Source of the DNA: Alphaproteobacteria bacterium | GTDB taxonomy: Bacteria; Pseudomonadota; Alphaproteobacteria; Micropepsales; Micropepsaceae | Length of the DNA: 5,803 nucleotides | Direction of reading: 5' to 3' | NCBI GenBank assembly: GCA_017307315.1 | Contig: JAFKFF010000266.1 | Location: forward strand, 1-5,803 | Program-made: the position numbers and the translations under genes | Notes under the pieces: generated by a model | The model's input: only the letters and a program-made list of their open reading frames with translations | Told to the model about the DNA's origin: nothing | Database searches by the model: none | Shown here: positions 1 to 5,417 of the stretch, in pieces | Position numbering within the stretch: the stretch's first letter is position 1 | How the letters are laid out: every line of letters starts with the position of its first letter

Positions 1-381
1 GTCTCTGGTCTCGATGACGAGCCGGTTGGGGCGGGCATTCAATTTCACCGCTGCAATCGCGAAAGGATCGATGTCGGCGGCGATCACATGAGAGGCGCCG
101 GCCCTCGCCGCGGCCAGCCCCACCAGGCCCGAGCCCGCGCCGAAATCCAGCACGCGCTTGCCGCGCGCGACATCGGCATGATCGAGAATGTAACGGGCCA
201 GCGCCTGGCCGCCCGCCCATGCGAATGCCCAGTAGGGTGGCGGCACGCCGATCTCGGCAAGTTCTTCCTCGGTCTTGCGCCAGAGCGGAAGCACTTCGCT
301 GGCAAGATGAAGGCGAAGCTCGGGCACCAGCGGTGGCGCAAGCAGTTCGCTGTTGTCGCGGATGAAGTCGCCGGCCTTCAT
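1..381 (-). CDS. Class I SAM-dependent methyltransferase, ETFB-lysine-MTase/PrmA-like, C-terminus cut off by window edge
   Basis: The first 127 residues are present, starting MKAGDFIRDN; the reading frame is open to the left edge. Seen: PPPYWAFAWAGGQALARY (about 47-64), the segment typical of the protein-lysine methyltransferase group that includes bacterial ETFB lysine methyltransferase and resembles the ribosomal L11 methyltransferase PrmA. Then comes motif I, VLDFGAGSGLVGLAAARAG (about 77-95), the SAM-binding glycine loop, followed by AADID (101-105), whose acidic residue normally contacts the SAM ribose. Family members are about 210-220 residues, so roughly the last 90 are missing. Start choice: this ATG overlaps the ubiA TGA as ATGA, and there is no Shine-Dalgarno, so translation is probably coupled to ubiA. 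The methyltransferase fold is sure; the substrate (electron-transfer flavoprotein beta subunit or another protein) is inferred from family resemblance. It is cytoplasmic. Confidence 0.85.
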   Translation of the reverse strand, partial: MKAGDFIRDNSELLAPPLVPELRLHLASEVLPLWRKTEEELAEIGVPPPYWAFAWAGGQALARYILDHADVARGKRVLDFGAGSGLVGLAAARAGASHVIAADIDPFAIAAVKLNARPNRLVIETRD

Positions 382-1325
382 CCGAACAGCGGCACCAACC
401 AGCTCGCCGCTGCAAAACTCAGCGCCATCAAGCCGCCGGCAAGACTATTGGAGCGAAACAGTCTCAGGCAGCCGGCGGAATCGCCGATATCAAGTTTGCG
501 CACCTGCCAAAGGAAATGCGCGCCCGCCGCCAGCATGATGAAGGCGAAGGGCCAGCCGGCATGCTCGGCGAAGCCTGCCGTCAGGACCAGCGTGAAGCAG
601 ATTGCGTAAAAGCGCAGAATCCATTTCCCGCTGTCCTGCATCAAAAGGCGTGCCGTGGACTTGACCCCGATGAGTTCGTCATCTTCCCGGTCCTGATGCG
701 CATAGATGGTGTCGTAACCCAGGGTCCAGAAGAAAAGTCCGGCATAGAGGATGAGGTCGGGCAGATCGATGCGGCCGGTCTGCGCGGCGAAGCCCAGCAG
801 CGCGCCCCAATTGAAGGTGAGCCCCAGCCAGGCCTGCGGCCACCAGGTGATCCGCTTCATGAAGGGATAGGCGGCTACCAGAAGGAGCGAGGAGGCGCCC
901 AGGATCACGGCCAGGCGGTTGAATTGCAGCAGGATGACGAGGCCCAGAAGCGCCAGGACGACGATAAAGATCGCCGCGCCCATGACGCTGATCGCGCCGG
1001 ACGGAATGGGCCGGCCGCGGGTACGCGCCACCTGGGCGTCGATCTTGCGGTCCACGATGTCGTTGAAGGCGCAGCCTGCGCCCCGCATGATAATGGTGCC
1101 CAGCCCGAACAGGATCACATAGTAAAGGTCGCGCCAGTCGGTAAAGGAGCGCTCGTCCGCGATGGCGCCCAGGCCAAGGCCGCAGACGCAGGGCCAGAAC
1201 AGCAGCCAGGAGCCGATCGGCCGGTCCAGCCGCATCAGCTGCAGCCAGGGCCGGATCCCCGGCGGCGTGGCTGCGACCCAGTTGCTGGGAACGGCGTCGG
1301 CAGGGGCTTGCGAGGAAAGGCTCAT
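378..1325 (-). CDS. ubiA: 4-hydroxybenzoate polyprenyltransferase UbiA
   Basis: This integral-membrane enzyme attaches the polyprenyl chain to 4-hydroxybenzoate, the committed membrane step of ubiquinone synthesis. The 315-residue length fits the family. Both Asp-rich, Mg-prenyl-diphosphate-binding motifs are intact: NDIVDRKID (88-96) and DTIYAHQDREDD (205-216, the form typical of UbiA/COQ2). MRLDRPIGSWLLFWPC (31-46) is the conserved entry to helix 1, and about eight to nine hydrophobic segments follow up to SWLVPLFG at the end. The frame stays open to 1415, but the extra 30 residues (MRRVPAPPSR...) are Arg/Pro-rich, unlike the family, and would overlap rsmE. I therefore start at MSLSSQAPAD. 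The Shine-Dalgarno is poor. The downstream methyltransferase overlaps its stop by 4 nt, so the two form an operon. Function is very secure; the start is moderately so. Confidence 0.96.
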   Translation of the reverse strand: MSLSSQAPADAVPSNWVAATPPGIRPWLQLMRLDRPIGSWLLFWPCVCGLGLGAIADERSFTDWRDLYYVILFGLGTIIMRGAGCAFNDIVDRKIDAQVARTRGRPIPSGAISVMGAAIFIVVLALLGLVILLQFNRLAVILGASSLLLVAAYPFMKRITWWPQAWLGLTFNWGALLGFAAQTGRIDLPDLILYAGLFFWTLGYDTIYAHQDREDDELIGVKSTARLLMQDSGKWILRFYAICFTLVLTAGFAEHAGWPFAFIMLAAGAHFLWQVRKLDIGDSAGCLRLFRSNSLAGGLMALSFAAASWLVPLFG

Positions 1326-1342
1326 GCGAGGACAAGTGTGGC

Positions 1343-2092
1343 ATGGCTTCGGATTTGAAAGAAGCGGGCGGTTTGACCCGGCTCTTCGTGACGGTGGCGC
1401 TGGAACCCGGCGCAACGGTCGCGTTGAATGACGGCCAGGCGCATTATCTCCTCCATGTGCTGCGCGCGCGGGCGGGAGATCGCGTGCTGGTCTTCAACGG
1501 CCGCGATGGAGAATGGCAGGCCGAGATCGCCATGGCCTCCAAGCGCGCCGTCACCTTGAAGGTCGGCACGCGCACGGTGCCGCAGCGCGAGGTTCCCGAT
1601 CTCTGGCTGGTCTTCGCGCCGGTGAAAAAGACGCCGTCCGACTATCTCACCCAAAAGGCGACCGAGCTGGGCGTCGCGAGATTGCAGCCGGTTTTCACCC
1701 GCCGCACCATCGTCACCCGGATCAATGACGAACGGCTACTGGCCAATGCGGTGGAAGCCGCCGAGCAATCCGCCCGCCTCTCGGTGCCGGAGATCGGCGC
1801 GGCGGTGGTCTTGGAAAAGCTGCTCGCCACCTGGCCGCAGGACAGGCGCATCTTCTTCTGCGACGAGAGCGGTGAGGCGCGACCGCTGGCGGATGCGGCG
1901 CGCGATGCGGGCGAGGGGCCGGCGGCCATTCTCACCGGTCCGGAAGGCGGATTCGATCCCGCCGAACGCGAGCGCCTGCGCGGCCTTGCCTTCGTCACGC
2001 CCGTGACCCTTGGGCCGCGGGTTCTGCGCGCCGACACTGCCGCGCTGGCGGCGCTGGCGATCTGGCAGGCGGTACGAGGCGATTGGAATTAG
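1343..2092 (+). CDS. rsmE: 16S rRNA (uracil1498-N3)-methyltransferase RsmE
   Basis: This SPOUT-class methyltransferase makes m3U1498 in 16S rRNA of the assembled 30S subunit, acting as a dimer in the cytoplasm. Seen over 249 residues: an N-terminal PUA-like RNA-binding part with LTRLFV (11-16) and HYLLHVLRARAGD (34-46); KATELGV (105-111); AAEQSARLSVPEI (139-151); and the trefoil-knot SAM pocket LTGPEGGF (197-204) and LGPRVLRADTAALAAL (223-238). All hallmark blocks of the family are present. Start: ATG 1343 has GAGGA at 1328-1332, 10 nt upstream. A TTG at 1373, giving LTRLFV as the N-terminus as in many homologues and preceded by a GAAAG-like element, is a real alternative. Its TAG stop overlaps the TAA of the convergent VOC gene. 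It is divergent from ubiA with 17 nt between starts. Confidence 0.95.
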   Translation: MASDLKEAGGLTRLFVTVALEPGATVALNDGQAHYLLHVLRARAGDRVLVFNGRDGEWQAEIAMASKRAVTLKVGTRTVPQREVPDLWLVFAPVKKTPSDYLTQKATELGVARLQPVFTRRTIVTRINDERLLANAVEAAEQSARLSVPEIGAAVVLEKLLATWPQDRRIFFCDESGEARPLADAARDAGEGPAAILTGPEGGFDPAERERLRGLAFVTPVTLGPRVLRADTAALAALAIWQAVRGDWN

Positions 2093-2484
2093 ACGAAACG
2101 CAACTGCCAGCTGACCCCGAATTTGTCGTTGACCCAGCCGAAGCGGCGCGCGAACGGATAAGCGTCCAGGCCCATCAGCACCTGGCCGCCATCCGACAGC
2201 GCGGCGAACAGCCGGTCCACCTCTTCGGCGCTGTCGCAGGTCACCGCGAAGGAGATCGCCGGTGTGAAGGTGAAGGCATGGCGCACGGGGCTGTCGAAGA
2301 ATTCGAACCGCCGGCCCGACAGGAGCATGGTCGCGCGATAGACGCTGCCCTCGGCGCCGGGGCCTTCCGCGCCATAGCGCTCGATGGTTTCGATCTCGGC
2401 GCCGGGAAAGACCGCGGCATAGAATTTCATCGCCGCTTCCGCGCCGCTGGCGAACATCAGGAACGGATTGATTTGGTTCGCCAT
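2089..2484 (-). CDS. VOC-superfamily protein, PhnB-like (3-dmu-9_3-mt family)
   Basis: This 131-residue protein shows a vicinal-oxygen-chelate betaalphabetabetabeta fold signature. Family landmarks in order are INPFLMFASGAEAAMKFY (5-22), FPGAEI (26-31), RYG (36-38), DSPVRHAFTFTPAISF (64-79), EVDRLFAALSDGG (88-100) and the closing GWVNDKFGVSWQL (116-128). These match proteins often labelled 3-demethylubiquinone-9 3-methyltransferase or PhnB. That name is historical: there is no SAM-binding motif, and the protein is not UbiG. Its real reaction is unknown; small-molecule binding, turnover or resistance is the usual guess for VOC proteins. It is the last gene of the arsR operon, 2 nt after SRPBCC protein 2, with no clear Shine-Dalgarno, so it is probably translated by coupling. 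Its stop overlaps the rsmE stop tail to tail. Confidence 0.88.
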   Translation of the reverse strand: MANQINPFLMFASGAEAAMKFYAAVFPGAEIETIERYGAEGPGAEGSVYRATMLLSGRRFEFFDSPVRHAFTFTPAISFAVTCDSAEEVDRLFAALSDGGQVLMGLDAYPFARRFGWVNDKFGVSWQLRFV

Positions 2485-2486
2485 GG

Positions 2487-3023
2487 TCAGTCGTACCGCT
2501 TTTCGTAAGCGTTCTCGGTCTCGCGCCAGACGTCCCAGAAGGGAGGCGGCACTTTTCCTTCCGCCTTGTATTGCAGGATGGCGAGATGGGCGTGCCAGCC
2601 GCCCGAGACGTTCACCGCATAGGCACGGTCCGGCACCTTGCGGTGGGTGAGGGTGAGGCGGACCTTGTCGCCTTCCGGCGTCAGCACGAACTCCACTTCG
2701 GAGGAGGGCGGATGATCGTGGCCGAAGGTGTAGGCGAGGCGGCGCATGGGTTCGAGCGCCAGAAGTTTTTCCGTGGCGCGATGGCCGGTGGCGTCCATCT
2801 GCTTGAACTGCTCGGGCGGCGCGGACTTGTTGGGCGAAAGATCGCTATGCTTGATATAAAATTCGAACGTATCGCCCACCTTGGCGGGCAGATCGCCGGC
2901 GGCGAACCATTCGCCGCGCTTTTTGCCGTCGGTGAGATAGGCCCAGATTTTCTCCAGCGGCCCGGGCAGGAGCCGCTCGAAGCGGACGGTATGGGCGTCG
3001 ACGCGCGTTCCGTAAGTGTCCAT
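2487..3023 (-). CDS. SRPBCC/AHSA1-domain protein 2 of the arsR operon
   Basis: This 178-residue START/Bet v1-like (AHSA1-type) protein should form a helix-grip fold with a hydrophobic ligand pocket. Seen: RFERLLPGPLEKIWAYLTDG (14-33, first strand and helices), KRGEWFAAGD (35-44), DLSPNKSAPPEQFKQM (61-76), EVEFVLTPEGDKVRLTLTHR (109-128), GWHAHLAIL (142-150) and a Trp-containing C-terminal helix (PPPFWDVWRETENAYE). The shared LTLTHR plus GWHxxL layout relates it to its upstream neighbour. The frame is open to 3413, but that upstream part is Arg-rich shadow sequence of the neighbouring gene. AAGGAG at 3033-3038 lies 9 nt before this ATG; the other in-frame ATG (3030-3032, MRTM...) would abut the AAGGAG directly. 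No enzyme activity can be assigned; an unknown small ligand is inferred. Confidence 0.88.
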   Translation of the reverse strand: MDTYGTRVDAHTVRFERLLPGPLEKIWAYLTDGKKRGEWFAAGDLPAKVGDTFEFYIKHSDLSPNKSAPPEQFKQMDATGHRATEKLLALEPMRRLAYTFGHDHPPSSEVEFVLTPEGDKVRLTLTHRKVPDRAYAVNVSGGWHAHLAILQYKAEGKVPPPFWDVWRETENAYEKRYD

Positions 3024-3028
3024 GGTCC

Positions 3029-3523
3029 TCATCTCCTTAAGTTGTCGAAATCGACGCCGTAGAGCGGCGCGTTCTTGCGCATGAGGCTTTCGCGGTCTTC
3101 CACGCCGCCGCCATCGAGGGCGGCCGTCAGCATCTCCAGGAATGTGTGCCAGCCCATCATGGTCTGCGGGCTCATGGTTTTGGGGATGGGCCGATGGGTG
3201 AGGGTCAGGGCCGTGCCGTCCTTTTCGGGGGCGAGCGCGAATTCCAGATAAGACACCGGCCAGGCGGACTCGGTTTCGCCGGGTGCGAAGACATTCCAGG
3301 TGTAGGCAAGGAAGCGTCCCGGCCGCCAACCCGTCACCACGCCGCGGACATGGCCGCTCATGAGATCGACCTTTCCGCCTTCGCGCGGCTCGATCATGCC
3401 TTCGCCATGCCATTGCGGCAGCCGGCGCGGATCGGTCAGGAAGTCCCAGACCTTTTCAGGCGGAGCGGGAAGGGTGCGCCGGAAGACGATGGCGATCTCT
3501 TCGACGGTTTCGCCTTTGCTCAT
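3029..3523 (-). CDS. SRPBCC/AHSA1-domain protein 1 of the arsR operon
   Basis: This 164-residue AHSA1-type START-like protein begins MSKGETVEEI. Seen: IVFRRTLPAPPEKVWDFLTDP (12-32), the classic first beta strand and helix of the fold; LPQWHGEGM (35-43); VTGWRPGRFLAYTWN (63-77); YLEFALAPEKDGTALTLTHR (92-111); and MGWHTFLEMLTAAL (123-136). It ends in a charged tail (RKNAPLYGVDFDNLRR) not shared with its paralogue. A strong Shine-Dalgarno, AGGAAGG (3531-3537), lies 7 nt before the ATG, and the ATG overlaps the arsR TGA as ATGA. It is therefore the second gene of the operon and is probably co-produced with the regulator. Family members bind diverse hydrophobic small molecules or act as activators; the ligand here is unknown. 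Family call is strong, function open. Confidence 0.88.
   Translation of the reverse strand: MSKGETVEEIAIVFRRTLPAPPEKVWDFLTDPRRLPQWHGEGMIEPREGGKVDLMSGHVRGVVTGWRPGRFLAYTWNVFAPGETESAWPVSYLEFALAPEKDGTALTLTHRPIPKTMSPQTMMGWHTFLEMLTAALDGGGVEDRESLMRKNAPLYGVDFDNLRR
3033..3038 (-). promoter_or_regulatory. Shine-Dalgarno deciding the start of SRPBCC protein 2
   Basis: AAGGAG on the minus strand, inside the last codons of SRPBCC gene 1. It stands 9 nt from the ATG at 3021-3023 and 0 nt from the alternative ATG at 3030-3032, which favours the shorter protein beginning MDTYGT. Confidence 0.65.
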
Positions 3524-3831
3524 GACGGGTCCTTCCTGAGCGCTTGCTCCAGGGCATCAAGGCGCGGATTCCAGAAGGCGCGGATGCGCGCCACCCAATT
3601 CGACAATTCCGCTACCCCTTCCGGGTCCAGTTCGTAGATGCGGCGCTGCGCTTCGGCGCGCACCTTCACCAGCTTGGCTTCGCGCAGGGCCTTGAGATGC
3701 TGGGAGATGGCGGGCGCGGAAAGCTCGAACCGGCCGGCGATGTCGCCCGCACACAACGCGCCGCCGGCCAGCATTTCCACGATGCGTTGGCGCGTGGGGT
3801 CGGCAAGGGCGGAGAAGTGCGCGGTCGTCAT
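3520..3831 (-). CDS. ArsR-family winged-helix transcriptional regulator, metal-site-less
   Basis: This 103-residue ArsR/SmtB-fold DNA-binding protein is the first gene of the operon. Seen: FSALADPTRQRIVEMLAGG (6-24), the standard N-terminal helices; CAGDIAGRF (27-35) and SAPAISQHLKALREAKLV (38-55), the helix-turn-helix; the wing VRAEAQRRIYEL (57-68); and the C-terminal dimerization helix with WNPRLDALEQAL (87-98). Only one cysteine (Cys27) is present, with no CxC metal-binding motif of arsenic or cadmium sensors and no His-rich alpha5 zinc site. Metal sensing is therefore unlikely. ArsR proteins of this subtype are often found next to AHSA1/SRPBCC genes, as here. No Shine-Dalgarno precedes the ATG, and a candidate -10 lies only about 7 nt upstream, which suggests a leaderless mRNA. 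Probable autorepressor acting on the palindrome just upstream; inducer unknown. Confidence 0.93.
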   Translation of the reverse strand: MTTAHFSALADPTRQRIVEMLAGGALCAGDIAGRFELSAPAISQHLKALREAKLVKVRAEAQRRIYELDPEGVAELSNWVARIRAFWNPRLDALEQALRKDPS

Positions 3832-3838
3832 GCTGTCT

Positions 3839-3867
3839 ATATTTCGTATTTCACTTAATTAAGTCAA
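3839..3867 (-). promoter_or_regulatory. Candidate promoter of the arsR operon
   Basis: On the minus strand, TTGACT (3862-3867, 5 of 6 to the -35 consensus) is followed after 17 nt by AAATAT (3839-3844, only 3 of 6 to the -10). TATAGA three bases further on is an alternative -10 with 4 of 6 but a 20-nt spacer. The transcript would begin near 3832, at or just before the arsR ATG. The palindrome covers the -35 and spacer, as expected of a repressed promoter. AT-richness makes chance matches easy. Confidence 0.45.
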
Positions 3868-3874
3868 TACGAAA
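3842..3874. promoter_or_regulatory. Nested palindrome, probable ArsR operator
   Basis: Two nested inverted repeats are read directly. The outer arms TTTCGTATT (3842-3850) and AATACGAAA (3866-3874) are perfect 9-nt complements. Between them lies the perfect 12-nt palindrome ACTTAATTAAGT (3853-3864). The two symmetry centres differ by half a base. The site is strikingly AT-rich in a GC-rich window and starts 11 nt upstream of arsR. ArsR-family dimers bind such imperfect AT-rich palindromes over their own promoters, so autoregulation is the natural reading. Neither arm is followed by a U-tract, so a terminator is unlikely. Confidence 0.7.
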
Positions 3875-3879
3875 ATAAT
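3850..3879 (+). promoter_or_regulatory. Candidate gshA promoter overlapping the palindrome
   Basis: TTCACT (3850-3855, 4 of 6) and AATAAT (3874-3879, 5 of 6) are separated by 18 nt. A start near 3886 would give gshA a leader of about 100 nt. A much weaker pair nearer the gene is TTGGAT (3925-3930) with CACAAT (3950-3955), spacer 19. The stretch 3880-3988 otherwise shows only gshA's Shine-Dalgarno AAGGA (3979-3983), a short CTGGC/GCCAG inverted repeat (3884-3888 / 3906-3910) and a CAATTC direct repeat (3943, 3952). Confidence 0.35.
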
Positions 3880-3988
3880 ATGACTGGCTGTCACCTTGTG
3901 TTGCCGCCAGCCCATGCCTAAGTGTTGGATCTGAGCTGGGGTCAATTCACACAATTCTGACAGGGTCTTAGGTCCCTCAAGGAAGCGC

Positions 3989-5353
3989 ATGTCCATTCCG
4001 CAATCCGCCGGTGGCCTGATTCAGAGCCGCGACGATCTGGTGCATCACCTCTCCAAGGGGATGAAGCCCAAAGACGCCTGGCGCATCGGCACCGAGCACG
4101 AGAAATTCGTCTATTGCCCCAAGACGCTGAAGCCGCTCGCCTATGACGGCGAACCGGGCATCCGGCAGTTGCTGGAAGGCATGCAGCGCTTCGGCTGGAA
4201 GCCGGTGAAGGAAGGCGAGAACATCATCGGCCACAGCCTGAACGGCGCGTCGCTGTCGCTGGAGCCGGGCGGGCAATTCGAATTGTCCGGCGCGCCGCTC
4301 AAAAGCATTCACGAGACCTGCGCCGAAGTGAACACGCACCTGGCGCAGACCCGCGAGGTCGCCAACGAAATCGGCGCCGGTGTTCTGGGTCTTGGCTTCG
4401 CACCCAGTTGGACCCTGGACGAAGTGCCGGTGATGCCCAAGGGCCGCTACGGCATCATGCGCAAATATATGCCCAAGGTCGGCGGCTATGGCCTCGACAT
4501 GATGTTCCGCACTTGCACCGTGCAGGTGAATCTGGATTTCGCCGACGAAGCCGACATGGTGAAGAAATTGCGCGTCGGCCTGGCGCTGCAGCCCATCACC
4601 ACCGCGCTTCTCGCCAATTCGCCCTTCCGCGAGGGGCGGCCCAGCGGTTTTCTCTCCTATCGCGCGCAAGTTTGGACCGATGTCGACAATGCGCGCGCCG
4701 GCATGCTGCCTTTCGCCTTCGAGGACGGCATGGGTTTCGAGCGCTATGTCGATTACGCGCTCGATGTGCCGATGTATTTCGTCTATCGCGACGGCAAATA
4801 TCACGATGTGGCGGGCAAAAGCTTCCGCGATTTCCTGGAGCGCAAGATTCCGGAAGTGGCGCAGTTCGAGCCCAGCATGTCGGATTGGGCGGACCATCTC
4901 ACCACCATCTTCCCGGAAGTGCGGCTGAAACAGTTCCTGGAAATGCGCGGCGCCGATGGCGGCCAGTGGCGCCGGATCTGCGGCATGCCCGCGCTCTGGG
5001 TCGGGCTGATCTACGATCCGGTGGCGCTGGATGCGGCCTGGGACATGGTCAAGGATTGGACGGTGGAGGAACGCCAGGCCCTGCGCGACATGGTGCCGAA
5101 ACAGGCCTTCCATGCGCCCTTCCGCAACACCAATGTGCGCGAACTGGCGCGCCGCATGCTGGAGATTTCCGGCGAGGGCCTGCGCCGCCGCGCCAGCCTG
5201 GACGGCGCCGGCATGAGCGAGGACGGTTTCCTCAATCCCTTGCGCGAATTGGTCGCGCGCGGCCAGACCCGCGCCGAGGATCTGCTTCATTCTTTCCGCA
5301 ATGAATGGAAAGGCGACATGAGCCGCCTCTTCTCCGAATATAATTTTCTCTAG
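3989..5353 (+). CDS. gshA: Glutamate-cysteine ligase, plant/proteobacterial type
   Basis: This enzyme catalyses the ATP-dependent joining of glutamate and cysteine to gamma-glutamylcysteine, the first and rate-limiting step of glutathione synthesis, in the cytosol. The 454-residue length is typical of the plant-like (GCS2-fold) class. Seen: WRIGTEHEKFVY (31-42, active-site Glu cluster), LEPGGQFELSGAP (91-103), TCAEVNTHL (110-118), GGYGLDMMFRTCTVQVNLDF (165-184), LANSPFREGRPSGFLSYRAQVW (208-229), MRGADGGQWRRICGMPALWVGL (319-340) and the C-terminal FSEYNFL. Cys111 and Cys331 are 220 residues apart, matching the spacing of the redox-regulatory CC2 pair described for Brassica GCL. Start: ATG with AAGGA (3979-3983) at 5 nt. 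It is monocistronic, divergent from the arsR operon and convergent with the gene to its right. Confidence 0.97.
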   Translation: MSIPQSAGGLIQSRDDLVHHLSKGMKPKDAWRIGTEHEKFVYCPKTLKPLAYDGEPGIRQLLEGMQRFGWKPVKEGENIIGHSLNGASLSLEPGGQFELSGAPLKSIHETCAEVNTHLAQTREVANEIGAGVLGLGFAPSWTLDEVPVMPKGRYGIMRKYMPKVGGYGLDMMFRTCTVQVNLDFADEADMVKKLRVGLALQPITTALLANSPFREGRPSGFLSYRAQVWTDVDNARAGMLPFAFEDGMGFERYVDYALDVPMYFVYRDGKYHDVAGKSFRDFLERKIPEVAQFEPSMSDWADHLTTIFPEVRLKQFLEMRGADGGQWRRICGMPALWVGLIYDPVALDAAWDMVKDWTVEERQALRDMVPKQAFHAPFRNTNVRELARRMLEISGEGLRRRASLDGAGMSEDGFLNPLRELVARGQTRAEDLLHSFRNEWKGDMSRLFSEYNFL

Positions 5354-5361
5354 CAGATTTC

Positions 5362-5408
5362 GGAAGCAGGAAGGCCGCAGCGGCCGAGCTGAGTGTGCTT
5401 CCTGGAAG
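5362..5408. terminator. Candidate hairpin between convergent genes, no clear U-tract
   Basis: In the 64-nt gap after gshA, GGAAGCA (5362-5368) can pair with TGCTTCC (5396-5402). Alternatively CAGGAAG (5367-5373) can pair with CTTCCTG (5398-5404). An inner GCCG/CGGC hairpin (5374-5377 / 5381-5384) and the short CTTCC/GGAAG repeat (5398-5408) are also present. No run of T follows on either strand, so this may be a weak bidirectional terminator or merely a structured 3' end. Confidence 0.3.
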
Positions 5409-5417
5409 TCTTTCGGT

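Noticed and set aside
516..1358. 280-codon plus-strand open frame opposite ubiA
   Set aside because: Low-complexity Gly/Asp/Gln/Arg composition and antisense to a clear UbiA with both catalytic motifs.
2089..2484. VOC protein as a ubiquinone-pathway methyltransferase, suggested by its common database name and by ubiA nearby
   Set aside because: It has no SAM-binding motif and a VOC fold signature; it belongs to the arsR operon, not to ubiA's.
3024..3413. N-terminal extension of SRPBCC protein 2 to a 308-residue protein
   Set aside because: The extension is Arg/Pro/His-rich, overlaps SRPBCC gene 1 in another frame, and an AAGGAG-preceded ATG exists at the domain start.
3842..3874. The AT-rich palindrome as a transposon end or terminator
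   Set aside because: It occurs once, no target duplication or transposase is seen, and no U-tract follows; position over the arsR promoter fits an operator better.
3880..3934. Tiny Cys-containing leader frames upstream of gshA (13 codons from 3880, 6 codons from 3914) as a cysteine-sensing leader
   Set aside because: Neither has a Shine-Dalgarno, each has a single Cys codon, the first starts before the predicted transcription start, and no antiterminator/terminator pair is visible.
3977..5290. 437-codon open frame on the minus strand antisense to gshA
   Set aside because: It is a shadow of a GC-rich gene: His/Ala/Gly/Gln-rich, with no recognisable domain, while the plus frame is an unmistakable GshA.
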